From contig NZ_JALJXF010000001.1 in the NCBI RefSeq assembly GCF_024169925.1, forward strand, positions 2,362,001 to 2,426,000: a stretch of 64,000 bases of DNA. Direction: 5' to 3'. How positions within the stretch are numbered: the stretch's first letter is position 1; every line of letters begins with the position of its first letter. Source of the DNA: Methylorubrum extorquens. Lineage in GTDB: Bacteria > Pseudomonadota > Alphaproteobacteria > Rhizobiales > Beijerinckiaceae. A program made the translations under genes and the position numbers. A model generated the notes under the pieces. The model ran no database searches, was not told the DNA's origin, and worked only from the letters and a program-made list of their open reading frames with translations. Of this stretch, positions 25,865-32,864 are shown piece after piece.

Positions 25865-26072
25865 GTCGGGTGCCTCTAATGGTGGGAATCAAATGATATG
25901 CGGACGGGAACGATCAGAACATAATTTCAGCCCCAATCCGGTGCAAGAGAGTGGGATCGATTTAATTACCATGCCTCGAAGAAAGTCGGTGCGTCGAGGC
26001 CGGCGTGGGGTTCGCGTTCAGGCGGTCCGAGTTAGGATGCGGGGTATTTAGAACGCGCGCGAGGAGGCCGAC

Positions 26073-26585
26073 ATGCTGCAGGGACGGGGGCTCGACTACG
26101 AGTCGATGGGGATGGCCATGGGCTACGCCCGGGACGTCCGGCTGATCAAGGCTCAAGCGACCGGGACCATCGAGGAGTGCAACCGGCAGATCTGCATCGG
26201 GAACGCCGCGTTGCGCGGCCGGACGGCCCAGGTCCATGCGCTCGTCGCGGCGCTGGAGAAGGCCTGCCCCGGGCATCCCCTCGTCGCCGAGACGGGGCGC
26301 ATCTTCAGAGACGGGACGGCCGAGGTCGGCATCCGGCGGGTCTACTACGAGGCACATGACGAGAAGGCCCGGCGGGAGGGCGTGCCCCTGTGCGAACGCG
26401 CCCTGACGCGGGAGGAGTATGCGGTTCGGGCGGAGGCGGAGGTCCTGAGGACGCCCGTCGAGATCCGCGGCTGGTTTTTCAGCCGGTGGTACTGGCGGGG
26501 CGAGCAACACAGGACGAAGGCCGGCGCCGAGCGTGCCCGGGCGGCCGAGGCGGCCCAGGCACGGGCGGAGGTCCTGGCAGCATGA
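26073..26585 (+). CDS. Hypothetical protein
   Basis: 170 residues from ATG 26073 with a strong ribosome-binding site (GCGAGGAGGCCGAC). Long charged helices in the first half are followed by an aromatic segment (GWFFSRWYWRGEQHR) and an Ala/Arg/Glu coiled-coil-like tail. Its stop overlaps the next start by 4 bp. Confidence 0.5.
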   Translation: MLQGRGLDYESMGMAMGYARDVRLIKAQATGTIEECNRQICIGNAALRGRTAQVHALVAALEKACPGHPLVAETGRIFRDGTAEVGIRRVYYEAHDEKARREGVPLCERALTREEYAVRAEAEVLRTPVEIRGWFFSRWYWRGEQHRTKAGAERARAAEAAQARAEVLAA

Positions 26586-27040
26586 GACGGGTCGTCATCC
26601 TCGCGGCCGCGCTGGCGGTCTTCTCAGCGGCATCAGCCCAGACAGGTCCGAGATCCGCCCCGCCTCCCTACTCGACGGGCGACCAGTGGCCCCGCGCCGG
26701 GGACCGCTTCTACTATGCCGTACAGACTCCCGCGGGGCCGGGTCGGACGCGTTACACCTACGTCGACGCCGTCCCGGACGGGCATGCCGGCTGGACGGTG
26801 ACGGTGGCCTGCGGGGAGCACGACGCCCGGACGGGACGGGAGACGTCGCGCCACGTCGCAAGGGGAACCGCTGGGCGGGGGCGGATGCCGGCCATCGGCG
26901 GGGCGGCCGCCTTCCCGGACGGGACGAGGCTGTCCTTCCTGATCGGCCAGGAACCGGGGTCCGACGCCCTCGACCTCACGTCCGAGTTCACGGACGCCCG
27001 CTGCGCCTCGGGCCTGGGGCAGATCTCAACCGGGGACTGA
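26582..27040 (+). CDS. Secreted hypothetical protein
   Basis: 152 residues. A signal peptide (VVILAAALAVFSAASAQ) precedes a beta-rich mature domain (FYYAVQTPAGPGRTRYTYVDAV) with two cysteines (about residues 81 and 144). Coupled to the upstream gene by an ATGA overlap. Function unknown. Confidence 0.5.
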   Translation: MRRVVILAAALAVFSAASAQTGPRSAPPPYSTGDQWPRAGDRFYYAVQTPAGPGRTRYTYVDAVPDGHAGWTVTVACGEHDARTGRETSRHVARGTAGRGRMPAIGGAAAFPDGTRLSFLIGQEPGSDALDLTSEFTDARCASGLGQISTGD

Positions 27041-27445
27041 GGCCGCGCCCCGGGCGGCCATTGCGGCCGCGAATGCCACCTTGCCTTGCTCGGCGGCCCG
27101 GTGGCGGATCGCCTGATGGCGGGCGCGGACGCCGTCGGCGAGATCCTGCTCGCCGGCCGCGGCCAGGACGTCGGCCGCCGTGCGCAGCGCCATCTCCCTC
27201 GCCCACGCCATCGTCCCGGCGCTGGGCGCGCCCTCGCCGATGCGCCAGCGTGAAAGTTTACGCGGGTTCTCGCCGATGCGGTCGGCGATCTTGCCTTCCC
27301 AATGTTGGCCGTGGATCGCCCGGCCGATGCGGGCAAGGGCGGCGTAGGAAGGCGCCTCATCGAGGACGGGGCCGCCATTCCCGCCGGACGGCTGGGACTG
27401 GGCGGGGATGAGGTCGGTGTCGGTGTCGGTGGTGACTTCGGCCAC
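27026..27445 (-). CDS. HTH protein
   Basis: 139 residues. WEGKIADRIGENPRKLSRWRIGEGAPSAG (about 45-75) is a helix-turn-helix with a following wing-like segment, and the rest is Ala-rich helices. Probably a small element-encoded regulator. Overlaps the end of the convergent secreted-protein gene by 15 bp. Confidence 0.55.
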   Translation of the reverse strand: MAEVTTDTDTDLIPAQSQPSGGNGGPVLDEAPSYAALARIGRAIHGQHWEGKIADRIGENPRKLSRWRIGEGAPSAGTMAWAREMALRTAADVLAAAGEQDLADGVRARHQAIRHRAAEQGKVAFAAAMAARGAASVPG

Positions 27446-27545
27446 GGCGGGCCTCCTGGATCGAGGGGCACGGGGCCGGCCGCGCTGGGGGCGGGCCGGC
27501 CTATCGGAAGCGGGGGAGAATTAGGTTCGCTTTACTTGCACGGCC

Positions 27546-28394
27546 TCAGAGGCCGGGGAACGAGCCCTGCTTGGCGGCGACGGCGGCCTGGAGGGCGATG
27601 GTCTTACCGGGACCGATGGCCCACCGCTGGCGGAGCCAAGCCAGCCCGCTCCGGGTCACCATCGTCTGGGGGCTCGTGCCATGGTAGCCGTTGGGCTTCA
27701 GCTTGACCTTGAGGTGCCCGTCTTTCCTGAGGTCCGCCCGGGGCTGTAAGAATCCGTCGGCGTCGAAGCAGTACCGCTTGTCGCGGAGCCAGGCGAAGAA
27801 GAGCTTCTCCGGCGCCCCGATCACGCGAGCCGCCGTCGAGAGGTGGCAGAGGCCGTCGTCGTCGAGGAAGGCGAGGTAGGCGTCGATCATCGGCTTGGCC
27901 GCCTCGATCTCGCCCTTGGCGACTACGAGCTCGGCCGCCCGCTCCTGGGTCAACTGGAGCAGCTGCAGGGCGATGGTCTGCATCTGACCGATGTCCCGGA
28001 CGTCGATCTGCACCGGCGCCGAGGCGGAGCGGCGGCTGAGCTCCTTCTCCATGGCGTTGAATGCGGCGATGTAGTCGCGCTTCCACTGGTGCGCCCGCTC
28101 GCCGGTGAACCCGAAGACGACGAGGGCGAATGCGTCCCGGTCGAGACGGTAGGACATGACGTCCCGCTTGGCGCCGTTGCCCGTTGCGACCGCCTCGAAC
28201 GTCGGCACGATTTCGTGCCCAAGCATTTCGGGGCTGCGGGCCAGGGCGGTGCGAACCGCGACCAGTACCGACTTGTGGGCCTTGGAGAAGTAGGCCGCGA
28301 TGTCGTGGGTGTCCGCCCTCGCCGTGCCGTCGATGATGGCGACCACGGGACGGGGGGGCTGGCTCGTGTTAACTCTCGTGACGGCGTTGGACAC
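27546..28394 (-). CDS. Rha-family phage regulator with KilAC antirepressor domain
   Basis: 282 residues from GTG 28394 (GGAG 8 bp upstream). The N-terminal Rha domain has VVAIIDGTARADTHDIAAYF, then KSVLVAVRTAL and the family's C-terminal motif FTGERAHQWKRDYIAAFN. The C-terminal ~120 residues are a KilAC/ANT DNA-binding domain (FLDDDGLCHLSTAARVIG, then LFFAWLRDKRYCF and SGLAWLRQRW). Such proteins control phage development or interfere with repressors. Two palindromes lie just upstream. Confidence 0.85.
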   Translation of the reverse strand: MSNAVTRVNTSQPPRPVVAIIDGTARADTHDIAAYFSKAHKSVLVAVRTALARSPEMLGHEIVPTFEAVATGNGAKRDVMSYRLDRDAFALVVFGFTGERAHQWKRDYIAAFNAMEKELSRRSASAPVQIDVRDIGQMQTIALQLLQLTQERAAELVVAKGEIEAAKPMIDAYLAFLDDDGLCHLSTAARVIGAPEKLFFAWLRDKRYCFDADGFLQPRADLRKDGHLKVKLKPNGYHGTSPQTMVTRSGLAWLRQRWAIGPGKTIALQAAVAAKQGSFPGL

Positions 28395-28485
28395 GGTGTG
28401 CTCCGGTCTGACGTTAGGCCGCCGTCGGGTGTTTCCCGCACTCGCCGGTGGCCAACCCTTCAGCGGGTCACACCCCAAAGTACCG

Positions 28486-28503
28486 ATTCGTTTACCAACG
28501 AAT
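28486..28503. promoter_or_regulatory. Palindromic operator upstream of the Rha/KilAC gene
   Basis: Perfect 7-bp arms ATTCGTT and AACGAAT around TACC. Ten bp further right lies a second dyad, CGCCGA and TCGGCG around AAAA (28512-28527). Both lie in the AT-richer region in front of the Rha/KilAC gene, as expected for repressor sites. The core TTCG/CGAA recurs at 35141-35156 in front of the primase gene. Confidence 0.55.
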
Positions 28504-28591
28504 AGGGAATTCGCCGAAAAATCGGCGGCGGGGATTGACGCCAAGGGTGTCGCCTCAACCGCCCCTCCTCACAATCTGAGTACCTCCAAGG

Positions 28592-28810
28592 CTACGCGCC
28601 GTGCGCGTCCCCTTCCGCCGGGTCGGGAACGCATCCCTGCCCGAGGGCGGCCGCGGCGAGGATCACGTAAACGGCGAGGTAGGCGGTCCCCTCGCGAGTG
28701 TCCGGTTTCCCGGACATTACGGCGTGCGCGGCCCGCAGCGCGTCCCCGGCGAACAGGTTGGCCTCCTCGACGGGAGTCAGGGCCCGGCGGCAGGGGTCAG
28801 CCTCGGGCAC
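28592..28810 (-). CDS. Small hypothetical protein, last gene of the coupled cassette
   Basis: 72 residues from GTG 28810 (overlapping the upstream gene by 14 bp). Contains ALTPVEEANLFAGDALRAAHAV and a hydrophobic YLAVYVILAAAALGQG segment. Last of a chain of overlapping minus-strand genes that begins near 32652. Confidence 0.4.
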   Translation of the reverse strand: MPEADPCRRALTPVEEANLFAGDALRAAHAVMSGKPDTREGTAYLAVYVILAAAALGQGCVPDPAEGDAHGA

Positions 28811-28967
28811 GGTCGGCCTCCTCGGCGTCGAGGGCACGCACGGCCCGGTCGAGGGTGTCCTCCAGGCGGGCAGGCAGGGGCCGGTCCGGCGGGAGGTCAA
28901 GGAACCAGCGCCGGGTTCGGACGAGCTCGCGGGCGGCCTCGACGACTGCGAGGGCGGCCGGGGTCAT
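28797..28967 (-). CDS. Small helical hypothetical protein
   Basis: 56 residues, charged helices (LAVVEAARELVRTRRWFLDL), soluble. Overlaps its upstream neighbour by 4 bp. Function unknown. Confidence 0.45.
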   Translation of the reverse strand: MTPAALAVVEAARELVRTRRWFLDLPPDRPLPARLEDTLDRAVRALDAEEADRARG

Positions 28968-29053
28968 GCCGCTCTCCACGGCGGCCGACGGGGCGGGTCG
29001 GCCAGGCACAGCCCGATCAGCATGCCCACGACGAATGCCACGGTCACGCTCAC
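28964..29053 (-). CDS. 29-residue membrane peptide
   Basis: GTG 29053 follows CCCCGGAGGCACCT, an excellent ribosome-binding site. One hydrophobic helix (VTVAFVVGMLIGLCLA) is followed by a Pro/Arg tail. ATGA overlap with the next gene supports translation. Confidence 0.45.
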   Translation of the reverse strand: MSVTVAFVVGMLIGLCLADPPRRPPWRAA

Positions 29054-29199
29054 AGGTGCCTCCGGGGATGGCGGGACGCGGCGCCACGGACGGCGGCGGC
29101 GACGGCCTGGGGCGGGACGGCCCCGGGGACGGGTTCGCCCCTCAGGGCCCGGTGGACGTCGGAACCGACGAGGGGCGCCGGGGCGGCGGGGACCGTCAT
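29050..29199 (-). CDS. 49-residue hypothetical protein
   Basis: Short, Pro/Val/Ala-rich with a basic C-terminus. Starts with a 4-bp overlap on the Rz1-like gene. The much longer frame containing it is Arg/Pro-rich and an antisense artefact. Confidence 0.35.
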   Translation of the reverse strand: MTVPAAPAPLVGSDVHRALRGEPVPGAVPPQAVAAAVRGAASRHPRRHL

Positions 29200-29432
29200 C
29201 GCTTCCCCCCGCGGACGATGCCCCTGACCTCGCCGAGCTTGCCGGCGCAGTCGGCGTGGGCGTCGCCTAGATCCTCGACGAACCCGGCGACGTCGCGCTG
29301 GGTGCCGCCCTTCCAACGGGGCGCGCCCGAGCATGTGAGCAACGAGTCCGGGAAGCCGGACATGTTCGGCTTCCCGGCATGGCATCCGGAGAGCGAGGCG
29401 GCGATCAACACGAGGAGGACGAGGCGGGTCAT
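29196..29432 (-). CDS. Rz1-like outer-membrane spanin lipoprotein
   Basis: 78 residues. A lipoprotein signal (MTRLVLLVLIAASLSGC) gives a lipobox with the acylated Cys at position 17. The mature part has GGTQRDVAGFVEDLGDAHADC-GKL, a pattern of phage Rz1/LysC proteins. It follows the coiled-coil membrane protein with a 4-bp overlap, the usual Rz-Rz1 order. Together they would fuse inner and outer membranes in the last step of phage lysis. Confidence 0.65.
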   Translation of the reverse strand: MTRLVLLVLIAASLSGCHAGKPNMSGFPDSLLTCSGAPRWKGGTQRDVAGFVEDLGDAHADCAGKLGEVRGIVRGGKR

Positions 29433-29809
29433 CGGAACCTCTGCAGCGTCTGCCCGAGGACCGGTGCCACGGGCCCGTCGTCCGAGGCCGGAGCGTTCCC
29501 GATCCGGACACGGGCGGCCGCGTTGGCCTTGGCCCGCGTCGCCGCGGCGGCCGAGGTCCGCTCCAGCGCGGCGATGGAGAGCTTCTGCGTCTCGACGGTG
29601 GCCTTCGCCGTCGCCAGGTCCCGGCGGGCGGTGTCGATCTCGTCCCGAATTCGGGACACGAAGGCGACGCCGTAGAGGATGACCGCGAGGCAGATGAGGG
29701 GCACCGCCAGGCGCGGCAGGTAGGCGAACGCCAGGGCGGCCGCCCCCATGGAGACAAGCGCCGCGATGCCGGGGACCGTCCACACCAGGGCGAGCGCGAG
29801 GCCGATCAT
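29429..29809 (-). CDS. Inner-membrane spanin-like (Rz-like) protein
   Basis: 126 residues. Two or three hydrophobic segments (residues ~3-55) are followed by a long charged coiled coil (RIRDEIDTARRDLATAKATVETQKLSIAALERT, ~60-95) and a Pro-containing C-terminus. A membrane anchor followed by a periplasmic coiled coil, directly before an Rz1-like lipoprotein, is the i-spanin layout. The extra N-terminal membrane segments are unusual. Confidence 0.55.
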   Translation of the reverse strand: MIGLALALVWTVPGIAALVSMGAAALAFAYLPRLAVPLICLAVILYGVAFVSRIRDEIDTARRDLATAKATVETQKLSIAALERTSAAAATRAKANAAARVRIGNAPASDDGPVAPVLGQTLQRFR

Positions 29810-30045
29810 CGGACAACGCCCGATTCGGACGCGACCGGGACGGCCTGGCGCGCCCAGTCACCGCCCGGGACGTCCTGGATCTCGATGGAGAGGACCTCGG
29901 GCAGCCGGCCAGCGATCTCGACGGTCCGGAGCCGGATTGTGCGCCCGGTCGGCCAGGGCTCGCCCAGCGTCCCGTCGCCGCCGAGGATGAAGCGGACGCG
30001 CTCCTCGGTCAGGGTCTCTCGGACGGTGGCGGGAGTCTGGGACAC
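29806..30045 (-). CDS. Hypothetical protein in the lysis cassette
   Basis: 79 residues from GTG 30045, beta-strand-rich (GRTIRLRTVEIAGRLPEVLSI), no membrane segment. Coupled to the spanin-like gene by a 4-bp overlap. Function unknown. Confidence 0.45.
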   Translation of the reverse strand: MSQTPATVRETLTEERVRFILGGDGTLGEPWPTGRTIRLRTVEIAGRLPEVLSIEIQDVPGGDWARQAVPVASESGVVR

Positions 30046-30047
30046 GG

Positions 30048-30398
30048 TCAGTGCCCCTTCTTCGGGTTCAGGCTGGAGGCGACATCCGCGAATGCCTTCC
30101 TGACCTCAACGGTGCCCTCGGTGGAGAACATGTAGGTGAAGTTCGGATTGCCTGAGACCTGGATCGGCACTTCGGTGATGGACACGCCCCTGCGGTCGGC
30201 ATCGGTCCCCGACGAGAGCACCGTCCCGGCCGGGAGCTCGAAGGTCGAACCCGGGGTCAGCGTCAGGGAGTGGATGTCCCGGCACGGGCAGGCCGCGGCC
30301 TTCGCCCGGATGGCGAGCGCCTCCTTCGCGGCTTCGAGGAGGGCAAGCTATGCCATTAGGGCGAGGGCGGCGAGCAGGACAATTGCGAACGTCGACAT
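30048..30398 (-). pseudogene. Small exported protein gene interrupted by an in-frame TAG
   Basis: The frame starts at ATG 30398 immediately after the lysozyme stop and runs to TGA at 30048-30050, but codon 17 is TAG (30348-30350). Without it the product would be 116 residues: a hydrophobic N-terminus (FAIVLLAALALMA), a helix, a CPC motif and a beta-rich domain (LTLTPGSTFELPAGTVLSSG). No good restart codon follows the TAG closely. A nonsense mutation is the simplest reading; a very short 16-residue membrane peptide plus a separate ORF is less likely. Confidence 0.55.
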
Positions 30399-30400
30399 GA

Positions 30401-30951
30401 TCAGATCCCCTTCAGGCAGAGGGCGCGCTCGGCTTCGCGCCGGCGGGTCAGGCCGGGGAGACGACGCCGCCGGCGCGGTTGAAGCGGAGGATGGCGTCGC
30501 AGGCGGCGCGAGGCTGGCCGGCGTTCGCGAGGCGGGCGACCGAGCTCTTGCAGAACCCGTTCGTGCCGATGTTGTAGGCGAGGCTCACGTAGGCGGCGTA
30601 CGCGCCGTCCGTGATCGCGGACGTGACGCACCCCTCGACGGCCACGGCGTACTTCTCCAGCGACGTCGCCAGCATCGCCTTGCACTCGGCCACCGAGTAG
30701 CTGTCGCCCGGCTTCACCCCGGCCGTCTCGCCGTAGCAGACGGTCCAAGGCTTCCCGCGCGTGGCCGGATCGGGATAGGCCGTCTGGCGCAGGCCCTCGA
30801 AGGTGCCGACCACGCTGATGCAGGCGGCGCCGAGGGTGGCGTTCCGCTTCGTGCGGGACGGTCCGCGTCCGGGCTTGCGGACGTCGGCGCGGACGTCCGG
30901 GATCGCGGACGCGCCGGCGATGGCCGGCTTGCGGTTGAGCCAGGCGAACAT
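30401..30951 (-). pseudogene. Phage-type lysozyme (GH24 endolysin), frameshifted near its C-terminus
   Basis: From ATG 30951 the frame gives an N-terminal hydrophobic segment (ATLGAACISVVGTFEGLR, with the catalytic Glu in TFEGLR), the GH24 motif PWTVCYGETAG, then DGAYAAYVSLAYNIG. After FNRAGG it reads VVSPA and stops at 30448. One frame over the sequence continues LPGLTRRREAERALCLKG, the conserved end of GH24 endolysins. One base is therefore missing near 30460. The catalytic Glu-Asp-Thr region is intact, but the C-terminal ~17 residues are lost. Uncleaved N-terminal helices of this type mark signal-arrest-release endolysins. Confidence 0.75.
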
Positions 30952-31185
30952 CAGGCGTCCTCTCCGGAGAGGCAGGTCTGGGCGACCAGCCGGGCGGCCA
31001 TGCCGCCGAGGTTGACGGCGGCGTAGACGGTCGCGAATACCGCCGGCGTGATCGGGGGGGCTTGCCGAGAATACGGACATGCCGAGCTCCACCGCCCCGA
31101 GGACGGCCCTGACGGCGTTGAGCCGGAAGGACCAGGACCGCTTGGCAACGGTCTTGGCGTTGGAGACGAGCTTGGGCTTCCTCAC
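30951..31185 (-). pseudogene. Holin-like gene with a homopolymer frameshift
   Basis: From GTG 31185 (GGAGGT upstream) the frame reads a basic N-terminus, then SFRLNAVRAVLGAVELGMSVFSASPP. There a run of seven C on the coding strand (G at 31054-31060 on the plus strand) shifts it. With six C the frame continues ITPAVFATVYAAVNLGGMAARLVAQ and stops exactly at the lysozyme ATG (TGATG). The repaired 77-residue product has two membrane helices and the position of a holin directly before the endolysin. It may be a mutation, a sequencing error or slippage control. Confidence 0.65.
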
Positions 31186-31511
31186 GGCGAGGACCTCCGG
31201 ATGCGGGTTCGGGTCGGCGCCGGGGGAGGCGCCGGGGGGAGCGGGAATGCCGCGCGCAGGATCTCGCCGTGGTCGTGGAGCGCCCGGGTCAGGTCGGTGC
31301 CGGTCCGGATCAGGCTGAAGCCGAGGTCCCGGTCGACCGGGTCGAGGGCGATGCGCGGAAGGCCGGGAACCTGATCGACCGGCCGGCGCGCCTCCTTGAT
31401 GCGGCTGACGACGTACGTTCCGCCCGCGAGGAGGCCGCCTACGGCGATGGTCCCGATGGCCTTGAGGGCGTTGGCCGGCAGGCCGATGAACGTGGTGAGC
31501 CACTCAGTCAC
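31182..31511 (-). CDS. Single-pass membrane hypothetical protein
   Basis: 109 residues from GTG 31511. One hydrophobic segment (ALKAIGTIAVGGLLAGGTYVV, ~15-36) is followed by a soluble domain and a Pro-rich basic tail. Overlaps both neighbours by 4 bp. It could act with the holin, but this is only positional. Confidence 0.5.
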   Translation of the reverse strand: MTEWLTTFIGLPANALKAIGTIAVGGLLAGGTYVVSRIKEARRPVDQVPGLPRIALDPVDRDLGFSLIRTGTDLTRALHDHGEILRAAFPLPPAPPPAPTRTRIRRSSP

Positions 31512-31957
31512 GGGCAGCCCTCGAAATGATGCGCGCGCGCGTCGTTGCGGCCCTGGTCCCAGATGGCCCGGAGCGCGCAGTAGGTGTCGACGAGGGCGAG
31601 GATGCCGTAGGCTCCGCAGCCCGTGTTCCAGCCGGGGTACCCGTCACGGGCCAGGAGGAATGCCATCCCGGACCAGACGCAGGCGCCGACGGTGGCGGTG
31701 ACGAACTGGAGCGAGGGTGAGTGGCGCTTCGACCCGTTCACCCAGAGGCCGATCATCCGGATAAGGGCGACGCCGAGGAGCGTGGCGCCCCAGGTGCCCT
31801 CGGGGGCGATGGCGGACCAGGCGTCGAACGTCGGACGCAAGAACGTGGCGCCCGGCAGCAGCAGGGCGACCGCGACGCCGAAGAGGACGAGGGCGCCGAC
31901 CCACTCGGCCTCGCGCCGCTCGTGGTGCCCCTGGAAAGGCAAGCCGTACCGGGTCAT
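31508..31957 (-). CDS. Four-helix membrane protein
   Basis: 149 residues from ATG 31957. Hydrophobic segments at about 23-42, 55-80, 88-108 and 118-135, with short loops. Coupled to the genes before and after by 4-bp overlaps in the cassette. No family recognised; phage superinfection or lysis accessory roles are possible. Confidence 0.5.
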   Translation of the reverse strand: MTRYGLPFQGHHERREAEWVGALVLFGVAVALLLPGATFLRPTFDAWSAIAPEGTWGATLLGVALIRMIGLWVNGSKRHSPSLQFVTATVGACVWSGMAFLLARDGYPGWNTGCGAYGILALVDTYCALRAIWDQGRNDARAHHFEGCP

Positions 31958-32220
31958 CGACCGCTCCCCTTGCCGGAAGCCCGGGGTGCCTCGGCCTCGG
32001 CCACAGACTCGGTCTCGGGCTCGGAAGGCGCCTCGACCTCGGGGGCGGGCTCGGGCGCCGGGACGGGCACATGGTCGGCATGCACGACGATGCCGGTCTT
32101 GCCGCACCGGCCGCAGTGGACCTCGCTCCATGTCATCCCCGGGGCGATCAGGGGCGCCATGCCGGCCCTGCAGGCCGGGAGATCCTTGCAGGCATCGAAG
32201 GGGAAGGGCTGGTTGGTCAT
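31954..32220 (-). CDS. Small protein with two Cys pairs
   Basis: 88 residues from ATG 32220. DACKDLPACRAG and HCGRCGKTG could together bind one zinc ion. A Pro/Glu-rich acidic tail (PAPEPAPEVEAPSEPE) follows. Possibly a nucleic-acid or protein-binding zinc ribbon. 4-bp overlaps on both sides. Confidence 0.45.
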   Translation of the reverse strand: MTNQPFPFDACKDLPACRAGMAPLIAPGMTWSEVHCGRCGKTGIVVHADHVPVPAPEPAPEVEAPSEPETESVAEAEAPRASGKGSGR

Positions 32221-32582
32221 GGCGCGTACTCCGCGTCGAGGCACGTCCGCTGGCGGCGCGGGACGGGCGAGGAGGGACCGGCCGGCGCCATGTCGACGCG
32301 CACCTTCGTCGCGAGGACGGTGACGACGGCCCCGTCCACGAGGACCAGCTTGAGCCCCTCGGCGACGACGGCCCCGGCCGCGTTGGCGACCCCCAGGCCG
32401 CCGAGGATGGCGAGGTGCCGGCGGATGCGGCCGACGTTGACGGAGCGCGTCCGCAGCGCCGTCATGGCCGCCCCGTCGTCGTCGCCCGCGACGGTCACGC
32501 CCAGGGCGCGCTCGGCATACCGGCGGACGGCGTGGTCGGTGACGCGAGCCAAGATGCCGGTAGGATTGCGGCGTTGCTCCAT
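32217..32582 (-). CDS. Hypothetical protein
   Basis: 121 residues. The N-terminal half resembles a small helical domain (VTDHAVRRYAERALGV, then RTRSVNVGRIRRHLAIL), and the second half is strand-rich. The N-terminal pattern is seen in phage proteins of unknown function. Starts a run of 4-bp-coupled genes. Confidence 0.45.
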   Translation of the reverse strand: MEQRRNPTGILARVTDHAVRRYAERALGVTVAGDDDGAAMTALRTRSVNVGRIRRHLAILGGLGVANAAGAVVAEGLKLVLVDGAVVTVLATKVRVDMAPAGPSSPVPRRQRTCLDAEYAP

Positions 32583-32586
32583 GGCG

Positions 32587-32652
32587 TCACGCGGCCCAGA
32601 TGCGGCGGACGCGGGGCAGGTAGATGAACAGTGAGCGGTAGTTCAATGACAC
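32587..32652 (-). CDS. Possible 21-residue peptide
   Basis: GTG 32652 to TGA 32587, encoding MSLNYRSLFIYLPRVRRIW and two Ala. It ends 4 bp before the next start and could be a leader peptide of the cassette. Weak. Confidence 0.25.
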   Translation of the reverse strand: MSLNYRSLFIYLPRVRRIWAA

Positions 32653-32765
32653 GGTGACGGTCCCTGGTGGCAGGGAGAGCGTCAGGCAGCGGGCCCTATT
32701 CGGATAGGGACCGGGCGGCAGGTCATTGGCCCGATGGTCCCTGATCGAGGGAACCAGAACGACGA

Positions 32766-32797
32766 AGCCCCGCCAAACCTTTCGGTCGGGCGGGGCT
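32766..32797 (-). terminator. Hairpin terminator after the primase gene
   Basis: Nine-bp arms AGCCCCGCC (32766-32774) and GGCGGGGCT (32789-32797) enclose a small inner ACC/GGT stem. On the minus strand it is followed by TCGTCGTTCTGGTT. It lies ~70 bp past the primase stop and ahead of the small-gene cassette. Confidence 0.6.
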
Positions 32798-32864
32798 CCC
32801 CTGAGATGTGCTGCATCTAGGACCTGTCGGCGAGGGCGATTATACTCCCGTTATCCCTGGCGTT

